The notes under the pieces are model-generated. The model saw only the letters and a program-made list of their open reading frames with translations. It ran no database searches and had not been told where the DNA came from. The position numbers and the translations under genes are program-made. From positions 310,001 through 374,000 of the forward strand of contig NW_024104402.1 of NCBI RefSeq assembly GCF_003945595.2: a stretch of DNA of 64,000 nt, written 5' to 3'. Each line of letters starts with the position of its first letter. Position 1 is the first letter of the stretch. This document shows, in pieces, positions 25,399 to 37,700 of the stretch. The stretch comes from Pipra filicauda. Taxonomy: Eukaryota; Chordata; Aves; Passeriformes; Pipridae.

Positions 25399-28300
25399 CA
25401 CTTCCTGCATATCTTTCTTTTTCATATTTCTGCAGTGCATCCTTGCTTTGCATCATTTAAACATAGTTTATTTATTTTGTGTGAATACGTATGTTGGTTT
25501 TCATCATAAGAAGATAGGAACTACTGCTTTGTGAACCACAAGTTGAGTTTCAGCACTCAGTTTCTGTTATTAATATATTAAGTAATTTGTTTCTCCTGAG
25601 AAATAAGAACAATACGTGATTTCTCCTGGAGGTGAAAAAATAAAATAGCTAAGGCCACACCCACTTGATCAACTGTGTGTGTACAAATATTTCTGTGCAT
25701 GTGTGTATATTTTTATTTAAATATAAATATATATGGTTATCTAATATATTGAACATGTACAAAGAAATACACGGTTATGTAGAAAAATTTCCCTTTTTGT
25801 ACTAAAAATTCGGTGCATCTGCCCCATTCTCATTGTCACAAATGAGCAGTTTGGCCGCTTAAAGAAACATTCTCAAAGGTATTGGCAAAAGCAGGGTTTA
25901 ATATGAATTTGTGAAAATGAAACTTTACAGAGTTCACTCGATAGAGTGAACCTTATTACACAGGTTAAAACATACCAAGGAGGATCAGATTAGAAGCACC
26001 TTGGAGTGATTTACATGGAAGCCAAGAATGCAAAAAGGGCTAAGGGTGCAAAGGATATGGATGCAGAGATAGAGGCAAAAGGGTTTAGCACTTCTTAATC
26101 ATTGAGTACTTGAACATTTACAAAGTGATTCGATAGGGTTCACTACAGTTATAAGTATGTGGTTGAGTTAGTAACATTCATATAATCATCAATTCACACA
26201 CAGGTAAAACAATATGTACATCTATTTCTATGTGTGTAGAGGTACCTATCAAAAATAGGCACCTCTCGGGTTCAGTGACATATTCGTATCAAATCCCTTT
26301 GTGTTTCCTACCAGGTGAGGGTTGCACCTTGAGGAGCATGGATATGGGGGGGGGAATATCAGCCTAGGCCTCATCATCTGCAGTGATGCTTTGAGTATCT
26401 CAAGCTTAAGGGTTTGCGAGCTCTATAAACATTTTTTTCCTCTTTTATGTTTCTGTCAGTTCTCTGTTCTGGTCCTCTAGAGCAGAACTGAAGTTGTTCC
26501 CCTCATGATTTTTCCTCCCCATTCCACTTCAAGCAGTTCAAGTTTTGATCGCTGCAATTGGCATTGCTAATGCTTGAGGCAATTTGGAGTTAAATAAACT
26601 AGGTTGATTGTAAAGTTGTTTTGTTGAAAAAAAAAACCCTTTAATCTTACATTGCCATGAATTTGTGTTGAAATTATGTCCGTGTCAATTTACTCTGTTA
26701 CCAAAGATAGGTTTCTATCTGCGTCTTAGATAGAAGACACCTTATTTGCTGTATGAAGTCTAGAGAGGTCGAGGTATATTTCTGGACCTGTCTTTTGCAG
26801 ATTTTGCTCATGAGAGAGGAGACTTATTTTGTTGGGTTTCTTTTAATAATATCACAACTTACCTTGGTCACACTGATAAACCACAAGAATAAATAGGTCT
26901 GCATTTTCAAACTTCTTGAAGAAGTGAGTATGTGATTTGAAAGCATAGAATAGCAAATGCTGACCCAGATGCATGATCAATTAAGAAATTGGAGAATTTC
27001 ATTTATTTATTTTATTGGGTTGCCGTCAGTCTCGGAGCTGTTCTGGCTATTTGGTTTTGCTTTTTGGCTTTTCTAGATAGTTCCTTTTATTGTGTCTGTA
27101 ACTTAGCTGCTGCTTTAAATTGATTACAACGTCTTGCACAAATACAGCTCTTTCTACCCTTCCTAAGCAAATGAAACCGGTGTATTATTTGTAAGAAGAT
27201 GAAGCCTGAAACATGTGAATTGATGTCTGACTAAGGGTTTGACATGACTGTCACAGAGTACAGCGCTGACACTTTTCTTGGTGATTTTGACGGTATTAAT
27301 CACTGACAAGGCAACCTGTGTACGACATGAGTGCTCAGCATGTAGTTTCATACAGAAAGGTACTTCTACTCAAATCGATACTCAGAATACCCAGCAAACC
27401 CTTAATTTCCTCATAACTTCTGTTGAACAACTTAATGCTGGAAGGAAGAAATGACACATGGCAGAACTGGATGGGGACAGAACATAGTGAGCACACGGCA
27501 CTGCAAGGTCACGACTCCCTGGCTTTTCAGTTCAGTCACGATGGGACTAGCAGGGCTCCAATTACTTCTGAAGGACAGGATCATAATTTACTGGAAGATT
27601 TCTGAAATTAATCCTTCTGAAATTTTGTTCCTAGGAGGAGCAGTTACTCTTTTGCCAAACCTGCAAGGGCATATAGGTCTGTGACATCATGAATTATTTT
27701 GTAAACATTCCATGATTTGACTTATCTTTAGAGATGCCCCCTCTGTCTACATGGATATGTTTTTCTTGAAGAGTGACATACATTAAACTCTTCCAGCAAA
27801 GATGATAAAACAAACATTGCTGAGTTTTTTACTGATACTTCACTTTCTCTGTGATTAACTGCAACAAAAAATCTTAAATATGTATTTTAGGAAGAAAATG
27901 AAATATAAAGGTTCAGAATGAGATTTGCTAGTACAGATGACCACTGAACAGCTGTTTAGCCATGTACAGATTGAGTAAAATAGCTCAAGATGATGCTAGT
28001 GAATTACTAGTCTAACTAAAGGCGTCTTTTTTTTTTTTTTAGGTTTGGTTTGGTTTATGGGTTGGGTTTTTTGTGCGGGTTTTTTGTAGTGTATCTGAAC
28101 AAATAGAGATGTGCACAGTACTTTGATTGGAATAACAATCATTTCCACTGTAGATCAGTTTAAAGTAATAATAAGAGAAAAAATGTATCTTAGAACAGAT
28201 CTTCATGGTTACAAGAGATCCTAAAGTCTACAGTTCCTCTAGATGTTTTATTCAGCTGGTAAACCTGTTTTATAAGCTGAAATTCTTTTCCAGATAATAT

Positions 28301-31300
28301 CCTAGGGGAGTATACTCTGTAAGCCTGACAGGAGGAGGGACAGCTTTATAGACCCAAGACAGCATGCAAAGAATCTTAAAACTGCTTTTTAAACAGCCCA
28401 TCACCTGCAGTTTGGGGCACACCCAAGTGTTTTAGTGGCTGACCAAGAGTCCTGAGAGAGGAGTGGAGCTTCAGCAGTTCGTGCTACCTGTCTGCTGCCT
28501 TAGAAAACTTGAGTTTAAAATGTCTAGCTGTGGCTTCATTTTGAACTCTGAACTCACGGGGGCAACTGTGTCTGTAAATGTGCAACCCCTCCACCACTCT
28601 TTCCACATGTTTCAGATTATTGTACATATATCACTACACAAATAATTTTACTGAAGGTTGGAATATTCTTATCAAGGCACATGAAGTGCATGAATCACTG
28701 TGTGGCAGCAGGACTGCCTGATGTGTTCCAGTGCAGCACTCAACAGACTTGAGGCATTGTCTTATTACAGGTCACTTTTTCAACATCAGCTTTCCTGAAT
28801 TCTTCATTTATGTTGTTTCTTCAGTATTTATTAACAAAAAATCAGGAAGAAAAATGGGCTGCTGACTTTACATAGGAAGACAGCAAGCTGAAGCCTGTAG
28901 AAGTTCTTCCCTGCAGGCATGACGTTTTGTCTTTCAGCAGCAAAAAAAAGCCTGTATGATAAGTACCTTCAGGTATGCAAGCTGCATGCAAAATAATAAA
29001 CAAGAGTTTCCTGTTGTCCTCACTGGTTGGAAAGCAGCAGTTACCTTTGGCCAGGAGTCTGGCCGCTTAGGGGAGTCACTCCTTGGGAAGGGTGGTGATC
29101 CTCATCTGCCTGATGCCAAGAGGCCCCTGCGAGGGGCAGGGCGAGGTGGCCTCTGTGAAAGGAAGCAGTCTGTGGGTTTGATCCCACCGTTCCTGTGAGC
29201 AGCTACTGTTTTGAAAAGAGGCAATTTGAAAAGCACTCTTTGAGATCCGTAAAAGGAGAAACCAACTGATAGGGACTAATTTGAGTAAACTATGGTTAAT
29301 ATTAAAGATGTCTTTAGAAATGCCTCATTGCATCTGTTGCCTTTCTGAGAATTTGGATACTTTTTTTCTCTGTTTGGATTCCCTGAGCTGACAAGGAACA
29401 GTTTTACATCAAGCACTAAGTTTCCTAAATAACTCAAGATTTAGCTAATTCTCATGAATTTAGAACAAATGCTGAAGTTTGAGAAGATTTTGACATGCTG
29501 TTCTTGTTATACCAACACAAAGATTCATCGCAGCTTTCACTGCGCTGCTTTGTGGTGGTGGTTTCACAAGTCATATTTCTTCTACACTTGCCGAACCCCG
29601 CCAGGCTGCTCTTCTGCCATAATGCATTCTACTGACAAAGCTGACTGTCAGTTACATTAATTAGCTATTGGTAGTGATTTGTCTCCTACAAGTCAAATAC
29701 AGACTGGAAAAAATAAGCTTATATCTTTCCATGCAATTTTAATTCAGCTCTCCTGTTATGTGTACTTTAGGATACAGATCCTCTCATTATAAAATTGCTT
29801 AACCTGTTTGGTTTTTTTTCCATTCATCTCTTGCTTTATTTGGTGTATTAACTGTGGAAACTGAGATTTGGAGGACTACTGTAAATCTACTGAAATGTAT
29901 CATTTCCTAGCTTTTAAGTGCTTCACCTTTTTTGGTGGGTGGAGTTGGATTTGGGTTTTTTTGGTTCTACCAGCTTCATGAATTTCATTTAGGTTTGTTA
30001 TTTGTATATGTAGGAAAATCTAGACTCAATTCTATCACACTTCTGCATTCTGCTTGCCAATTCTGTATGAGATGGAATGAATTTGTATATTGTATTATCT
30101 GAGGTGCTCAAAAGAATAATAAAAAAAATGAACTCTTGAGCACACATTCTAAAAGTTTTATTCTGCTCAGACAGAGACTGAGGTATCCATTTAACAAAAA
30201 ATTATTCTGCTACTTAGTTGTTTAGTCAGTGGGTTGTTCCCCTTGCCTCTGTCCATTACAGTTGCTAGTGTCATTATTTATTATTTCATTCACTGAAATT
30301 GAAACTGTGGGTCAGTTCTGTTATCAAGGAAATCCATATGCATTTTTTAAGACTTCATAAGCTTGTCACTCTAATAGAAGTGTAGTATCTGGTACCTAAG
30401 TTTATTCAGGCAGTGCTTTTCTGTAGGTGTGGTATGGCAGAAAATCAAGATGAGAGACCTTGGCCCTGTGGTATCCAGTGTCTAAATGTAACATGTCTAA
30501 ATAGGACCCCTTAGATCTTTTTTGTTGTTCTCAAAAACTATGGAGTCTTTTCAGGAGTGATAAATTACTTGGATCATGATAATAACTGAGCAGTTGCCCC
30601 ATACAGCACTTGTCACTCAAAGTACTTCTCAAAGCATTATCAAATCACAAAGCACCCCTTTTCATGGGTTTGGGTGAGCACTGGCACCCCTGGCTTAAAT
30701 GAAGAGTTTGAGCAACTTCTTCAGAGCGAATCTGGACCTGTCAGGTGTGGCAGAAGCCACAAGATCCCTCCTTGATTCCTGCATACTTTTTTAAAATCCA
30801 CTTTGAGAGAGATTCCCATCATAGTCCAGAAGTGTGCCCCAAAATTATTAAGTATCTACCTGTACATTTTGGACACAGAGTTTCCAATGAATGAAAAATT
30901 GCATGGTCTCTCAGTTTGGTAGGAAATTTTCTTTATTGGTAATGGACATTTACAGTGAGATTGCTTCACAGAAGGCCAGAAATAGGCAGGTGTTACAGGG
31001 GGTGAAAGAGCTTCTGCACTTGGACGAATGAGAAGGTGCACATCATGACCAAGGAGTGGGGAAAGGAATCGGGGAATAATGCATTATCTGTGAGGAGAGG
31101 TTATAAATCCCATTAGCACTTCCATGACTAGAGAAGGCTATCTTTTTATCTCTGGTAGTCTGTATGATTCCTCATTGTAGGCGTGGCTGCTGTGTAATAG
31201 CTGGGCTAGCTTTCATGTTTCAAACCCCAGTGACACCTTCTGCTGTGGGTTCCTGAACTTTGGCATATGAACTCTGTGAAATTTCTGTCAGGAGACTAAG

Positions 31301-34300
31301 CATATCTCAGGTGTTGTCCCATGGGTATCTGTACTGGCAGTTGAGGCTGCAAATATGTGTGCAGCTCACCATGTCCATACAGCTGTTGGAGCAGTCTCGT
31401 AAGCAGGTATGAGCTCTCTCATTTCCCACAGTATTTTCTCTATTTAAAGCCCTCGAATCACAGAGCACTCAAATTAAGTAGTTCATGCACTTTGGAATTG
31501 AAGAGACTGCCTTGGAGAAACTCTCCAACTGCAGCTGAATTAATGCTAACCAGGGCCTGAGGATTGCTAGAAATAAATAACGAGTGGATAAGGGGCTGAG
31601 AAACCTGGCAGAGTTTCAGAAAGCAAAGGTGGGGTGGCTGGGGAGCATTATCTTATCTAAATGGTAATTTCTATTCTGTACGTTAATTAAAACACATAGT
31701 GTACAAACTAGCATTTAGCAAATCTTTCTGAGGATCTTTTCCTAAGGGGATGTTTTGGAAGTAAATTGTGAGTTGTACATGCCTGCTCAGCACAGCCTGT
31801 AAGAACTGTACTGAAGCAAACAGTCCAAATTATATGCTGTCTTTAAGCAATGGGGTTTTATATATATGTTGATAGTTTTGGAGAATTGTTTTTATTTTGT
31901 TCATAATAATGCATTTTGGATATCATTATGTCAAGAAGGAACAAAGCAATGTTTGTGAATCAGTAGAGGTGAAGAGTTTGAGATGGAGAAGTCTGAGTCA
32001 CAAATACAGAAAGGAGTCATCAGTTTTAAAAGAAAATTTTTGATAGGAATTAAGGAGTTTTACTTATTTCTTAATGATTTTTCTTCATGAAGGCTGCTTG
32101 AACAAACTTATCCATGAACCAGTTTGGATGAGTTAAACCTGTCATAGGTGGGTCTGGTTGTCTGTTTATTGTTGGTGTAGAAACAAGGTTCCCATTTAGT
32201 AATCAGAAAATATTTACATGGCAGGCATGTTTTTCATCATCTTGTCAGTTGTGCTTTCTTTGCATACATGAGTCTGATTTGTAGGCATCCTTGCTTCTGT
32301 GTCTTGGGTGGAATGATCTCATGCACTGAAAGAGATGGGTACTGCTGATATTTTATTTGCTACTGTGCCTTTTTGTGGAACATAGGCACATAACACCTCA
32401 AAAAAAACCTCCCCCTGCAAAATACTTCTCACTTGAAAAACAGTAGAATTTCTTGGATTTGTAATAATTGCAATGATTCCAGGCGCAGCAAATGAATAAT
32501 AATGAGAGCCAAAGACCAGTCTTCTACTAGGTTTAGAGGCTGGAATTTTGATTTTTGTTTTTTAAACTTTTGCAGAGGGCAAATATTTCCTGCCATGGGG
32601 AAAAAAAAGTTATAAATGCCTGTGTGGAATTAAAAGATATTTGGAAATGCAATGCAACCCTGTGCCCCAAATACAAAATTGCGTGTGGTTTGCCTGGGCA
32701 TTTCAGGAAAATCCACTGATCCACTGTCCTAATCTAATCCAAATAATTAGATTTTGGATTAAGGTAGGCTATAGTCATCAAAATCAGAACAGGTAGAGAT
32801 AATTTTTGTCCAGTCTGAACCCTCTCTTATTATGCCTGGGTTTTTTTTCCTATTTATAAACCCCTGTATCTTTCACTTCAATGATTAATCTACAGGCAGA
32901 GAGCAAAAGTTATTAAGGCTAGAAACAGACAAAAAGATAAATGCTGACCTTTCTAATTGGCTCTTGAAACCTGAAATATTTACTGCTTGGAGGATTTATA
33001 ATGTTTGTGGAATGATTTGTCATCCAAATTAAGTATTCCTTCCTTCTTCATGAAGCCATGCAAACCTCAGATGAATAAATATCTGTTGGTGCCTCCATGG
33101 AATGGATTTTTTTACATCATAGTAGAAAGGAATCTTACTTCCAAGCAATTCACAAAAAACTTCAGTAGGCAAGCATACTTTACTATTGGTTCCCTCACTT
33201 GCTTTGCTAAGTGCGATCATGGCTGGAAATGAATGGTTCGCTTTTTTATCTGAAGTCTTTGGCACCAGGAATCAAGACTTAATCATTCTCTGCCTTGATG
33301 GGTAGCAGAGCATAACGGCTCTCCCAAAGCTGACAGGATGGTATTTTGTTCTTTGTGCATGTTCTCTGAGTTAGTGGAAAGAGCTATAAAACCTGTGATT
33401 CTTTGCTGCACTGTGGATTTGATGTTTTCAAGACTAACTTGGAGGGGTTTTTTTCTCTGCTAGTGCTGAAGCTGAGGTGTCTGACCGAGAACGGGCTTGT
33501 TTTAGCTGTGTTCTGCAAACTAGCTAGGATTAACTATTTGCATTGCGCTGTATTACAGCAGGTTTTATTCACAGACAGTAGTAACTTCAGCATTTCACTG
33601 ACAAATCTATAGTCTCTTGTCACAATAAGAATTCAGTAAATGTGATGAAATGCATTGCCTTTGTTGCAGTGTTGATCTGTGAAAAGTGACTGTGAAAAGA
33701 ATGCTAGAAAGTACGGTACTTTTACAAAGGGGGGGGGAAGGCAAGCATAAAAACCTCAAAAAGATCTTTTCTGTGGCTTTGTTGCTGTGATAAATGCAGT
33801 GCGTTCCAGGGACTTCTGAAAGTGAGTCTTTAAAACAGGCATGACACACAAAAGTGCAAATGCACTGAACTAATCTTGAAGAGTAAGTAAAATCACATTG
33901 TGTTTGACTTTAAAAGGAGTGGTAAGCTATCCTACTGGGCCCCTGATGGATAAATGAATATTGATGTTTCAGAATCAAAGTCTCCCGTGTAAATTCACTC
34001 TTAAGTGTTATGTAACAGCTGAGGATTTTAGGAGAATTATGACATAAAAGCCTGATGTTTATTTAATAAACTGATCATTAATTACACTTAATTTACTTCT
34101 GGGGTGAAATGAGGAGTAGCTTTGCAGCTCTTTTTATTTTAGTTGCAGCATCTGTTGCAAGCCTAAGTTTCTCTTCCCTGCTGCATTGATGCTGTATGCA
34201 TATTTTTTGGCAGTGCTTTAGCATAGCTTGGTTGCTTATTTATTTTGGAAGGGGTGATATATGCCCACTCTATGAGACACTGACTGGTTTGCTTGGGACA

Positions 34301-34710
34301 AAGAGCAGAAGCAAATTGTCGAGCCAGTGTAACTGGTTTTGGTCATGGTTTCCTAGACATGCTTTCCTTTTTTTCCCCATATCTCTTTTACCACTTCCAA
34401 TTAAATGATGTAGGGGAAGGCATCTGTCATTTTACCAGTTTTATAAAAAGATTAGTTTGTAGGTAGTTTATGATTAAATTTTCTCAGCACCTCTGCTGTG
34501 GTAAGTGGGAGGGATCCATCAGTATCTAGCAAGATTTTCAAAAGCTTCAAATAATGTGCCAGCTACTTAAAGTTTGGGACCACTTACCAGTTGTGTATCT
34601 GAATCTGCCATTTACTATGGCATCCGTTCAGCTTAGAGCTGGTTGCTCTGAAGTGAGAAGTAGGCTCACACTCAAAATGTTTGAACTTTGGTATTGCCTC
34701 AATTTCTACA
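25399..34710. other. Non-coding stretch with homopolymers
   Basis: No gene is recognised in over 9 kb, and open frames are few and short. Small features are a 12-bp inverted repeat with one mismatch at 26238-26266, runs of 9 G at 26346-26354, 10 A at 26627-26636, 14 T at 28027-28040 and 9 G at 33729-33737. G/T-rich GGTTTGG-type patches occur at about 28041-28090 and 29938-29966. Confidence 0.55.
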
Positions 34711-34740
34711 TTTCTTGATTCTGCTGTCTGAATCAAGAAA
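34711..34740. repeat. Perfect 11-bp hairpin, 8-base loop
   Basis: TTTCTTGATTC and GAATCAAGAAA are perfect reverse complements around the loop TGCTGTCT. An 11-bp perfect stem with a short loop is expected only about 0.1 times by chance in a window of this size, by simple base-frequency reasoning. Biological meaning is unknown. Confidence 0.85.
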
Positions 34741-37700
34741 GAAGAATGGGCATTTCATAGTTACACTTTCCAAGGCATGGAAGTCCTGACCTAGAACAGA
34801 GATTGTGGAAATAGATGCAAATATTGTAGAGAAGGAAGAGTTAGTACCTGACCTGCTTCCAGGTCAGCAGTGACCTAAAACACTACATGGGAGATCAATT
34901 AAAGAGGTAAGAAAGTCAGTATTATCATGTTGAACTAAAACCAGAACATCTTACAGCATCAATTCTTCCTGAAAAATCTATATTTTTCAAGAATAATTAA
35001 CCCCAAACTTTGCAATGAAAACCTGAGTTTCTTGTTAGCCAGAGGTAAGTATAAAATTTACATTTCCTGAGAGGGTAAACAGTTTCAAGATAATGATGCT
35101 CCAGTTTGATGATAATTCCTGCAGTCGTCTTTTCCTGTGGCCATTAGCGGAACAAAAGCAAACATGTTGCTCCTACTTGAGCCTGTGGTATGAGACAGTG
35201 TACACAGCAAGCACCACTGGTGGTTGGTAAGAGCTGTTTGGGGGAAATATTGACCAGTTCTTTTTAGGTGAAAAATACTGTATTTCCTTCCCCTCTCCCT
35301 CACACCTTTTGACAGCATGGATTTGGTTAGTTTCTGGGGAAGTCCTGATTTCACACACATTAATTAAGAAATGTGTGCACAAGTTTTGCACTGTGTCTAT
35401 GTACTAGCAGAGAACAGTGGTATAGTGTTGCCTTGTCTAAGCATAGGTTTTATTTGTTTTCCTTCTTTTATAAAGGAGCTTCAGGGAGGTGATACATCAG
35501 CTGATAGAGCAGAATACTGAATACTAGGGCTAAAGCCACTTCTTTGTTACCCACATGCTGAGCCCTGGTACCAACCTGTGTGTCTGATACACACAGTGCA
35601 CTGCGATCGCTGGTGGGCTAATCCACAGGTGGTAAAAACACCAGCAGTGATGTTCAGCCGTGTCACATGAAGAACTAACTGTTCAGCCCCTGGAAGTCTG
35701 TGGAGTTACAGAAGCTTTCAGCAAAAGATTGCAGACTGTGCATGTTTTCAGTGAAGGAAGTTTCAAGAAAACTTTTCCGTAAAGACTGAGAGTTTGCTGT
35801 GATAATGCTGACAAGTGCCTTTCATGTAGCTGTAGTTTGAACAAGAGAAAAAAAGATTGAAAATACTGGCAAAAACTGGGGGCTTGAAGCTTAATTAGGG
35901 CATGTTTCTTGTAAAATAAATTGCAGGAGGGGACAAGTTTCCACCTCATATTTAATCATATTTGTACAACTTTTTATACAATAATTATGTGTTTTACTCT
36001 GAACATCAAGTTTTACTGGTAAGTAAATGGTATCGGCTGAGTCTGAATGTTAAGTGTGAGCAATGTTTAAAAAGCAATTAACTCGGAGAGGTGTACTGAG
36101 AGATAAATGGGGGAGGAGGCAAGCAACTGAAAATGAAATGATCTTGCTGTAACAGTTTAATGTTCAAGAGATGTGATAGGGAAGCAATTCATGCGTTGCC
36201 TGAATTTCTGCTGGGCTTTTGCATAGGGCAAATCCTGGGGCAGCACAGCGTTTGTGGAATGCAAGGCTTCAGCTGGCAGTTTGCATTTTCCCAGTGGCTT
36301 TCCTTTGCCCACAGTATCGACAAGTGTTTAATTACATAAACATAATTTACTGAATATAACATAACTAATTATAAAAAGTTTAGGGTTTATTATGATGTTG
36401 GAAGACATTAAAGAAGTGAGATTTTATCAGTCTAACTTTTCCCCCCAGTGACTCATGGACCTGTATGCAGCATGCTGCCAGTTGAATGATTTACAACTGA
36501 GACACGTGTTTGAAACTAAACAGGGTGAAACTCTGAAGAGGTTGGAGCGGTACTATCAGGTTATCTAAGGGACCTTTTGACTACTAATCAACTTAAATAT
36601 TTTCTTTGTATGCAGTTCTCTCACCCATGCAGGTGTGTCTGACTGCCAGTCACGTTACTGGGGGCAACACCTGTACAGGAGCTGAACAGCCCCCCTGTGG
36701 CTTTTATTTAGTTGGATCTTTCAATCAAGTATTTCTCTTCCCTTCAGAAATGACAGACAGACCCTGAAGTAATAGAATTTGTGAAGTAAATTTAGAGAGA
36801 TGCAACGGGTGATGAGTCACTACTTCAGTTAAAGTTTCTGTATTTTAAAATGCGTATATTGTCTGTAACCTAAAATTCTTCCCAAATATTGGGCTGGTTT
36901 TAATTGTTTATGAAGTTCAGGGAGAAAATTATTTACCAAAGTTAGGGAAAGTAAATTATGACACTGATTCAGCTTGCCAAAAGAAAGAAAATTTAGTTTC
37001 TGTACTGTATTAAAAACTAATTTCTTTAAAGACTGTCCAGATTTTTGTTTCTAATTCGCACAAGTGCAGTAGAAATTATTTAATATGCAAAGCAGCAATA
37101 TTTTGAAATATTAGTAACTTTTATAAGCATCGCTGCAATTACTATATTTAAAAATACTTATTTGGAAATAATTCATAGCGCTTTTTTTTTTTTCGTTATG
37201 GATTATGCAGAACTGTAGCTGTACCTCCCAAGCACTTAGCTGGGGCAAATTTTGTGTTGCTGAGTGTTTGTTAATGCAGTTTTACAAGTAAATTCTCTTT
37301 GCAGATACACTATATACCAACAAAAAACATTTTTGCTGGCACAGCTGAATTAAATAAGTAGAGTAACTTACTTCAGTGGCATCATCAAATACCACCAGTT
37401 GGCACGTGGTGACTCCGTGTTGTTCTGTCACTCACCAAGCTTGGGTGCCTGCTGAGAACTGGCTGTAATCTGGTTCCTCAGCAGTGTGAGACCATTCATG
37501 CCAGGATCGTACCCCAGCCCTGCTACACTCCGCTTGCCCCTGGCTTCATCCAGAGGTGACGTGGATGTGTCCCTGGTTGGCTATGGGGCAGGATCTTGCT
37601 GCACTGGGGATCTCATCAGCAATATGCCAACTGTAACTGGGGAAATTGGAATTGGCAAGTATGTTAGTGTATTCTTTATCCTTATTAAAAATGGAAAATA

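Noticed and set aside
26238..26266. Inverted repeat AGAGGTACCTAT / ATAGGCACCTCT
   Set aside because: With one mismatch allowed, about one such stem is expected by chance. It is recorded only as a minor feature of its stretch.
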